Shown one piece after another: positions 1-4,331 of a stretch of DNA of 9,495 nucleotides. This DNA comes from Alkanindiges sp. (lineage in GTDB: Bacteria > Pseudomonadota > Gammaproteobacteria > Pseudomonadales > Moraxellaceae). A program made the position numbers and the translations under genes. Position 1 is the first letter of the stretch, and every line of letters begins with the position of its first letter. Where the stretch lies: the NCBI GenBank assembly GCA_030152125.1, contig JASLIR010000057.1:1-9495 (forward strand), read 5' to 3'. The notes beneath the pieces are model-generated. The model had not been told where the DNA came from. It did no database searches and saw nothing but the letters and a program-made list of their open reading frames with translations.

Positions 1-32
1 GTTAAGTTAATTTAGCAGATTGATATAAGACA

Positions 33-875
33 TTACGCCAGCGGCTTGGTCCCATTCACTGCTACCCGGTCATGTACTTCAATCAACTGCCGGATAATCA
101 TATCCTGCGCCGGCCTGCCAAGTTGTTTGATTAAATGTACCGCACTAAACTGCCTGCTATTGGCTTCATAGCGCCGTATCCAGTTGGCAAAGCGCTGCTG
201 GGTGAGTAAATTTTCGCGTGGATAGCTGTTTGATGGGGGATGGGTCATCGCGCAACGCCACGGCTTGGGCGTTAAGCGTGCCCGGTAGCACTGCTGCAGT
301 TCACATAGCTTTTGATAGCGCTTGTCTGCACCCAAACGACTGAGCCACTGCTTGGCCTGCGCGCTATCATGTTTAAATGACTGATGGATTAAAAATACCT
401 GCAGCCCGGCAAAGGTTTCATAAATACGTAATGTAATTTCCGGCTGCTGGCGTTGCAATTGTTCCAATGTCTGAATCACCCGCGCCTTGGTCGGGTAGCT
501 CATGCCAAACCAGGCCAGAATCCGCCGCCATAAACCGGGTGCCGGGGTATCAATATCGGCTATCAGCAAATATTCGGTATTCAGTACCAGCGCACCATAG
601 ACATTGCGGGTAATGGCCCCAATCCGCGTGCCATCAGCCAGCACAATGTCCTCTATCAGTTCCTCACGGATTTCCTGCATGTCCAGCTGGTAGTTGCGGC
701 TGATGGAAATACCGTCACGCAGTTGCTGCGCCCAGAGCTGTAGCTGGTTTTGTGCATTGTGGGCAGCATCCTGCTCGCTACTCTCGGAAATCCCCCAGAA
801 CACTAACTGGCTGGGCGGGTTGGGAGGATCATTAAAATCAAGACTTTGTTTGGACCAGTATTTGGCTATTTTCAT
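33..875 (-). CDS. Conserved hypothetical protein, 280 aa
   Basis: I do not recognise a function. The protein is soluble, with no signal peptide or convincing membrane segment. The N-terminal third is acidic and polar (around residues 65-77, QEIREELIEDIV). A hydrophobic strand ending in IADID (Asp107 and Asp109) is followed by a basic, aromatic stretch (GLWRRILAWFG, 114-124), then GLQVFLIH (157-164), and a striking RLTPKPWRC motif at 200-208. From memory, TPKPWRC and a preceding DxD belong to a widespread uncharacterised family. The DxD strand followed by a Gly/His strand loosely resembles the catalytic motif order of archaeo-eukaryotic primases, but this is only an inference. The ATG at 873-875 has no clear Shine-Dalgarno sequence upstream (AAACC just before it), so the start is less certain than the reading frame. 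It lies 126 bp downstream of the kinase gene on the same strand and could be co-transcribed with it. Nothing links its role to the two-component system. Confidence 0.75.
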   Translation of the reverse strand: MKIAKYWSKQSLDFNDPPNPPSQLVFWGISESSEQDAAHNAQNQLQLWAQQLRDGISISRNYQLDMQEIREELIEDIVLADGTRIGAITRNVYGALVLNTEYLLIADIDTPAPGLWRRILAWFGMSYPTKARVIQTLEQLQRQQPEITLRIYETFAGLQVFLIHQSFKHDSAQAKQWLSRLGADKRYQKLCELQQCYRARLTPKPWRCAMTHPPSNSYPRENLLTQQRFANWIRRYEANSRQFSAVHLIKQLGRPAQDMIIRQLIEVHDRVAVNGTKPLA

Positions 876-899
876 GGTTTAAATACACTACTTTATATT

Positions 900-936
900 T
901 ACCCTCACCCCACTCCTCTCCCACCAGGAGAGGGAG
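900..936. repeat. C-rich intergenic hairpin, REP-like
   Basis: The stretch ACCCTCACCCC is followed by CCTCTCC (915-921), the loop CACCA and GGAGAGG (927-933), with possible further pairing of CTC to GAG around a one-base bulge. The C-rich lead plus CTCTCCC/GGGAGAGG hairpin resembles a family of dispersed intergenic repeats common in gammaproteobacterial genomes. On the plus strand a short T run (944-949) comes about 10 bases after the stem, so weak plus-strand termination is possible. It is not a typical terminator for the minus-strand kinase gene ending at 1002, because no U tract follows in that orientation. Confidence 0.5.
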
Positions 937-1001
937 CTCGCTTCTTTTTAATGTAGGTTTAACTGCGGCGGGAGGACTGCACTTCCTCACATCACGCCTG
1001 A

Positions 1002-2612
1002 TCAAGCTTTGGGCCGTTTGGCAGGCCAGCGCATGATAAAGCGCGCCCCGCCTAAATCCGGGCTTTGATCTACAATAATATTGCCGCTAAACCAGAAGGC
1101 AATGCGTGACACAATGGACAGGCCCAGACCATAACCACCGGAAGCGCGGGTGCGGCTATCATCCAGCCTGGCGAAAGGTTCAAAAATCTTCTCGCGGTCT
1201 TTTTCAGGAATCCCGGGGCCGTCATCTTCCACACAAATGTAAGCCATGCCTTTTTCCACACCGGCACTGACACGAATCCTGCTGGCAGCATAGCGCACTG
1301 CATTGCCCGCCAGATTCTGCAACACACGGTGCAGGTATAAATCTGCTGCCTCGGCTTTTACATCATCATCCGGCTCTTGCGATAACACCTGAATAGGCGT
1401 ACCCAGACCACGGGTTTCTTCCACCACCTGACGTACCAGCTCATACAGGGGTACCTGCTGAAACTTCAGTAAAGGCGTACCCTGCTCCAGCTTGGCATAA
1501 GTCAGAATTTCATCAATCAGAACATTCAGTGCTTCAATGTCTTTATCAATTAATAACTGCTGTTCCAGCCGGCTATCATAGTCATCGGTATCGGCGAGCA
1601 TTTCCACCCCAAAGCGCACACGCGCTACCGGGGTTCTTAGCTCATGCGATACGGCACGGGTTAATTCACGCTGTGCTTCAATTAACCGTTTGATATGCTC
1701 CGCCATGCCGTTAAAGCTCATGGCCAGCGTATCAATTTCATCCTCACCATCCACCGGCACCCGCGCATCCAGGTTACCCGCCCGTACCTCGTTCAGGCCG
1801 TTACGCACCAGCCGGATTTTACGCTCCAGTGGCAGAATCAGCGCATATACACCCAGGCTGATCAGTAGCAAACTCATCAGAGTGACACTGGCAATCAGGT
1901 GGAATGGGAACAGGTTAAAAATGGGGATTGGCCCCATCATCAATACCTGATTGGAACCGGACAGCATGCTCATTACGGTAAAGCTGTTACCGGACACATC
2001 ATTACTGTCACTAAACACAGAAATAACATCGCGGCGACGCAAACGGGTCTGCTGGTCCAGGTCGGCACGGTTAAAGCTGGATAAAGGGTGAATCGTTAAA
2101 TGATAGGGAAAATACTGGCTGAGTTGACGCAGGCGGCCTTCTTCCTGTCCCGGGTAATACACCAGGTCATCCAGTATAAAAATAACCAGCGCCCGTACCA
2201 GTTGCTCACCGGTTTTATCTACCCGGGCATGCAACAGTACCGTTTCATCGGGAATACGCGTATAAATGTCCATGGTGGACTTTTCGGCATCATAACGCAC
2301 CACCGAGCGGGAGGCGTCCAGCAACTCACGTTCATGCCGGTTAAACTCGATTGAATCACCCGGCACCAGGTCCAGCGGCCAGTTTAAATAGTTACTGGCA
2401 TCGTTTAACCAGTTGGCACGTAATAAGGGCGAATCCTGCCGGGCAACGCCCTGACTGACAATATAGAAAGGCCCGGCGGCCATTTCTTCACGGTAATCCT
2501 GCGCGCGCTGATAGTTAACCGCTTGTACCAGTAAATAAGCCACCAATGCCACTACGGCACACAGTAGTACCAGCGTTGCATAAATACGAAAGAAAATGCT
2601 ATGCCGCAACAT
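1002..2612 (-). CDS. RstB-like sensor histidine kinase, 536 aa
   Basis: Inner-membrane sensor kinase that would autophosphorylate on His and pass the phosphate to the regulator encoded upstream. Visible layout: a first membrane helix at about residues 10-29, a large periplasmic sensor region at about 31-236, a second helix at about 237-260, a HAMP linker at about 261-314, and a dimerisation/phosphoacceptor helix with AVSHELRTP (His323). The ATPase domain follows, with an N-box Asn437 in LAGNAVRY, a G1 box DDGPG (464-467), an F-box region EPFARLD and a G2 box GGYGLGL (492-498). The end, GGARFIMRWP, resembles Escherichia coli RstB, but the periplasmic region is clearly longer than in RstB, so the stimulus may differ. 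The ATG at 2610-2612 is preceded by TGAGGAA, a good Shine-Dalgarno sequence. The gene starts 355 bp after the regulator gene ends, which is unusual for a cognate pair. The catalytic residues look intact. Family assignment is firm; the RstB relationship is by resemblance. Confidence 0.93.
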   Translation of the reverse strand: MLRHSIFFRIYATLVLLCAVVALVAYLLVQAVNYQRAQDYREEMAAGPFYIVSQGVARQDSPLLRANWLNDASNYLNWPLDLVPGDSIEFNRHERELLDASRSVVRYDAEKSTMDIYTRIPDETVLLHARVDKTGEQLVRALVIFILDDLVYYPGQEEGRLRQLSQYFPYHLTIHPLSSFNRADLDQQTRLRRRDVISVFSDSNDVSGNSFTVMSMLSGSNQVLMMGPIPIFNLFPFHLIASVTLMSLLLISLGVYALILPLERKIRLVRNGLNEVRAGNLDARVPVDGEDEIDTLAMSFNGMAEHIKRLIEAQRELTRAVSHELRTPVARVRFGVEMLADTDDYDSRLEQQLLIDKDIEALNVLIDEILTYAKLEQGTPLLKFQQVPLYELVRQVVEETRGLGTPIQVLSQEPDDDVKAEAADLYLHRVLQNLAGNAVRYAASRIRVSAGVEKGMAYICVEDDGPGIPEKDREKIFEPFARLDDSRTRASGGYGLGLSIVSRIAFWFSGNIIVDQSPDLGGARFIMRWPAKRPKA

Positions 2613-2635
2613 GATTCCTCATTGGCCTGGTGACA

Positions 2636-2699
2636 TAAAAAACCCCGTTGTTCCTTATCACCCTCCTCAAGACCTTCATCAGGTTCGGGGTGAAACAAC
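2636..2699 (-). promoter_or_regulatory. Candidate attenuator-like RNA leader of the kinase gene
   Basis: Read on the minus strand, this segment offers two exclusive folds. Fold A is nested: GTTGTT (2699-2694) pairs with AACAAC (2652-2647), TCACCC (2693-2688) pairs with GGGTGA (2663-2658), and an inner ACCT/AGGT stem lies inside. Fold B pairs ACCCCG (2691-2686) with CGGGGT (2647-2642), followed directly by a run of U (2641-2637), which is the form of an intrinsic terminator with a long loop. The same C-rich strand is used in both folds, so they exclude each other. The segment ends about 25 bases upstream of the kinase start codon. This would suit control of read-through from the regulator gene into the kinase gene. 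The pairings are seen directly; the regulatory role is inferred. Fold B has a loop of about 38 bases, which makes it a weak terminator on its own. Confidence 0.4.
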
Positions 2700-2967
2700 A
2701 GGTTAAAACAGCATGACGGACTAACAGCTGATGGGCCAGGAGTTGAAGGACTAGAATAGAATTATCCCGTAGACAATCCTCCAGACTCGCCATCGCATTA
2801 ACCCGTTATGATAGCGGGTCAACCCATAAAACTGGTGACTATTTACTTTGCCTTTTTGTCAGTGCCTGACAATTCAGTACCTGGCAACCCGCTACCTGAC
2901 AGCAGCACCTTGCGCCAGCCATTACTGACACAAGGTATAAAGGCCCAGGTATTACAGCCCGCAGTAC
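2700..2967. other. Non-coding gap between regulator and kinase genes
   Basis: I see no convincing gene here. A short minus-strand frame starting at 2793 has no Shine-Dalgarno sequence, low-complexity content and runs through the attenuator-like structure, so I do not call it. The gap holds an imperfect palindrome ACCCG-N9-CGGGT at 2801-2819 and a set of spaced CTGACA elements (annotated separately). No clear promoter for the kinase was found; a TTGACC at about 2824 on the minus strand lacks a good -10 at proper spacing. Confidence 0.5.
2856..2930. repeat. CTGACA repeats, three at 15-bp spacing, plus an inverted repeat
   Basis: A perfect inverted repeat TTGTCAG-TGC-CTGACAA covers 2856-2872. 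CTGACA-type hexamers begin at 2866 (CTGACA), 2881 (CTGGCA) and 2896 (CTGACA), exactly 15 bp apart, each preceded by C and mostly by TAC; a further CTGACA begins at 2925. These lie just downstream of the regulator stop codon. No U tract follows the hairpin on the minus strand, so it is not a standard terminator. The pattern may be a protein-binding array or mere local duplication; I have no basis to name a binder. Confidence 0.45.
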
Positions 2968-3687
2968 TTACAGACCACTGGTAGACTCTTTTACAAACAG
3001 GTAACCCTTGCTGCGGACGGTTTTAATACGCTTCGGGTTTTCCGGGTCATCACCAATTTTTGGACGGATACGGGAAATACGCACGTCAATCGAACGGTCC
3101 TGACCATCGTACTCAATACCGCGCAGGCGTTCGAAAATATCTTCGCGCGACAGGATGCGGCCGGCATTGGAAGCCAGTAACCACAACAGGTCGTATTCAG
3201 CACTGGTAAAATCAACCAGTTCACCGGACAAGGTAACGGAACGGCCACCATTGTCGATCACCAGGTCATCAAACTCCAGACGCTGTGCCACTTCTTCATC
3301 CGCTACTTTATCAGTACGGCGCAGCAGGGCACGGATACGCGCCAGCAGTACACGCGGTTGTACCGGTTTGGCCACATAGTCGTCAGCACCCATTTCCAGG
3401 CCCAGTACCTGATCCATGTCTTCGGTACGGGCAGTCAGCATCAGGATAGGATGGTGATAATGCGGACGTACTTCACGACAGACAGTCAAACCGTCAGCGC
3501 CCGGTAACATCACATCCAGTACCACCATGTCCGGTTGTTCGGAGATGATACGGCGAATTGCGCGGTTACCGTCAGTTTCTACGCCTACTTCCAGACCATT
3601 TCTAATCAGGTAATCCTGCGTCAGGGTAGCCAGACGCTCATCATCTTCAACGATCAAAATACGCGGCAAACGCTCTTCTTGTGTCAT
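2968..3687 (-). CDS. RstA-like OmpR-family response regulator, 239 aa
   Basis: Cytoplasmic DNA-binding response regulator, the likely partner of the kinase at 1002-2612. The receiver domain (about 8-125) shows the acidic pair Asp15/Asp16, the phosphoacceptor Asp58 in VVLDVMLPG, Thr85 in MLTAR, Tyr104 and Lys107 in DDYVAKP. The C-terminal winged helix (about 138-235) includes FTSAEYDLLWLLASNAGRILSRE, then LRGIEYDGQDRSIDVRISRIRPKI and a final RIKTVRSKGYLF. The LRG(I/V)xYDGxDRS(I/V)DV and RIKTVRxKGYLF stretches match E. coli RstA closely. From memory, a regulator/kinase pair sits next to nrdAB in Pseudomonas aeruginosa (PA1157/PA1158 beside PA1156 nrdA), which fits this layout. The start ATG at 3685-3687 has a strong Shine-Dalgarno sequence (GGGGAA, about 3693-3698). 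It is transcribed divergently from nrdA. No missing residues. Confidence 0.95.
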   Translation of the reverse strand: MTQEERLPRILIVEDDERLATLTQDYLIRNGLEVGVETDGNRAIRRIISEQPDMVVLDVMLPGADGLTVCREVRPHYHHPILMLTARTEDMDQVLGLEMGADDYVAKPVQPRVLLARIRALLRRTDKVADEEVAQRLEFDDLVIDNGGRSVTLSGELVDFTSAEYDLLWLLASNAGRILSREDIFERLRGIEYDGQDRSIDVRISRIRPKIGDDPENPKRIKTVRSKGYLFVKESTSGL

Positions 3688-3755
3688 TCAAATTCCCCAA
3701 ATCAGTCGAGTATCCCTTTTAAAATAAGCAGGATACGGATTGTCTGTTTGCGCCG

Positions 3756-3761
3756 CTTATA
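3756..3761 (-). promoter_or_regulatory. Candidate -10 element of the regulator gene
   Basis: TATAAG on the minus strand lies 4 bp from the nearer 17-bp operator repeat, about 70 bp upstream of the start codon. No good -35 hexamer exists at 17 bp; the operator itself occupies that position. This arrangement is typical of promoters activated by a protein bound over the -35 region. Inferred from position only. Confidence 0.35.
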
Positions 3762-3765
3762 GCGC

Positions 3766-3817
3766 AGTTACATTGTAAACAAGACCAACTATACACACGT
3801 TTACATTGTAAACAAGA
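3766..3817. promoter_or_regulatory. Two 17-bp direct repeats with palindromic core, likely autoregulatory operator
   Basis: TTACATTGTAAACAAGA occurs identically at 3768-3784 and 3801-3817, an offset of 33 bp or about three helical turns. The second copy sits in a perfect odd palindrome GTTTACATTGTAAAC (3799-3813); the first has two changes at its left edge (3766-3780). The repeats lie just upstream of the candidate -10 of the response regulator gene and on the same helical face. OmpR-family regulators commonly bind tandem repeats upstream of their own promoter, so autoregulation is the simplest reading. The site is about 500 bp from the nrdA start, so control of nrdA is possible but less direct. 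Confidence 0.6.
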
Positions 3818-4035
3818 GGCGCATCACCAAACTGATACATCGGCATACAGATTTCCTGTAAAAAAGTGGCTACTGTTTATTTATCGAAACAAACTAAACG
3901 ATAAGTTACAAATTTTCCGCTTTCCAGGTCAGCAAAATTTTCACGCGTAACAGCGAATCCACTAAATCGCTATTTTTAAAGTGCTATTTATCGGGTGGTG
4001 AATGGTGTCCATCTGCACATTTTTTAGCATCCGGC
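3818..4035. other. AT-rich non-coding spacer
   Basis: No gene or strong signal seen. It contains only a short inverted repeat TTATCG-N12-CGATAA (3881-3904) and A/T tracts, part of the 644-bp divergent region between the regulator gene and nrdA. Confidence 0.5.
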
Positions 4036-4091
4036 TTATACACAACTTGTCCACACGCTTATAAACAGGGTTATCCTCAGAGTTATCCACA
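4036..4091 (+). promoter_or_regulatory. Cluster of DnaA boxes upstream of nrdA
   Basis: Five same-orientation sites lie in 56 bp: TTATACACA (4036-4044, fits the TTATNCACA consensus), TTGTCCACA (4047-4055, one mismatch), TTATAAACA (4059-4067, one mismatch), TTATCCTCA (4071-4079, one mismatch) and TTATCCACA (4083-4091, perfect). A sixth near-match TCATCCACA lies at 4187-4195. In E. coli the nrdAB promoter is controlled by DnaA through upstream boxes, tying dNTP synthesis to replication initiation, so a DnaA-regulated nrdA promoter is the natural reading. The sites are seen directly; binding is inferred. Confidence 0.75.
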
Positions 4092-4152
4092 ATCGTCTAT
4101 TTTTAAGGCAGAAAAGGCCTGTTATAAGCAGGAATGGATGTCTGTTTTAATA

Positions 4153-4181
4153 TTGCCAAACGGGGTAAAATACCGTATCTT
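4153..4181 (+). promoter_or_regulatory. nrdA: Candidate sigma70 promoter of nrdA
   Basis: TTGCCA (4153-4158) and TATCTT (4176-4181) are separated by 17 bp, giving five of six and four of six matches to the consensus. It lies between the DnaA boxes and the NrdR-like box. A second, weaker candidate uses TTGCAT (4219-4224) with TATTTA at 4241-4246. I cannot decide between them from sequence alone. Confidence 0.4.
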
Positions 4182-4201
4182 GTGCCTCATCCACATTAAC
4201 A

Positions 4202-4217
4202 CCACAACCAATAGTGT
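4202..4217 (+). promoter_or_regulatory. NrdR-like box
   Basis: CCACAACCAATAGTGT matches the palindromic NrdR consensus acaCwAtATaTwGtgt at 12 of 16 positions by my count, with a nearly complete right half. NrdR is the ATP-cone repressor of ribonucleotide reductase genes. Boxes normally occur in pairs about 31-32 bp apart; I found only a poor partner at that distance. The inner AACCAATAGT (4206-4215) recurs in inverted form as ACTATTGGTT at 4302-4311, just before the nrdA ribosome binding site. Confidence 0.5.
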
Positions 4218-4314
4218 ATTGCATGACATGTCAAGCCTCATATTTATAGGGCTTTGCAGTGTCGCTATCTAACAGATTTAACTTAAAAACCTGATGCAAA
4301 TACTATTGGTTTAC

Positions 4315-4320
4315 AGGGAG
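4315..4320 (+). promoter_or_regulatory. nrdA: Ribosome binding site of nrdA
   Basis: AGGGAG ends 11 bases before the ATG at 4332. It supports the chosen start, which also places the first ATP-cone at the usual N-terminal position. Confidence 0.7.
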
Positions 4321-4331
4321 AAACAGCAGCC

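Noticed and set aside
900..950. Hairpin considered as the terminator of the kinase gene
   Set aside because: The U run follows the hairpin only on the plus strand, opposite to the direction of the kinase gene.
2664..2695. GAACCTGATGAAGG on the minus strand resembles the 3' part of a TPP riboswitch
   Set aside because: The CTGAGA and GGGGTGCC elements and the closing helix of that aptamer are absent, and the downstream gene is not a thiamin gene.
2599..2793. A 64-residue minus-strand frame between the regulator and kinase genes
   Set aside because: No Shine-Dalgarno sequence, composition unlike a protein, and it overlaps both the hairpin segment and the kinase start.
4036..4091. DnaA-box cluster considered as a replication origin
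   Set aside because: No dnaA, dnaN, gidA or similar origin neighbours, and DnaA boxes are known at nrdAB promoters; a regulatory role is the simpler explanation.
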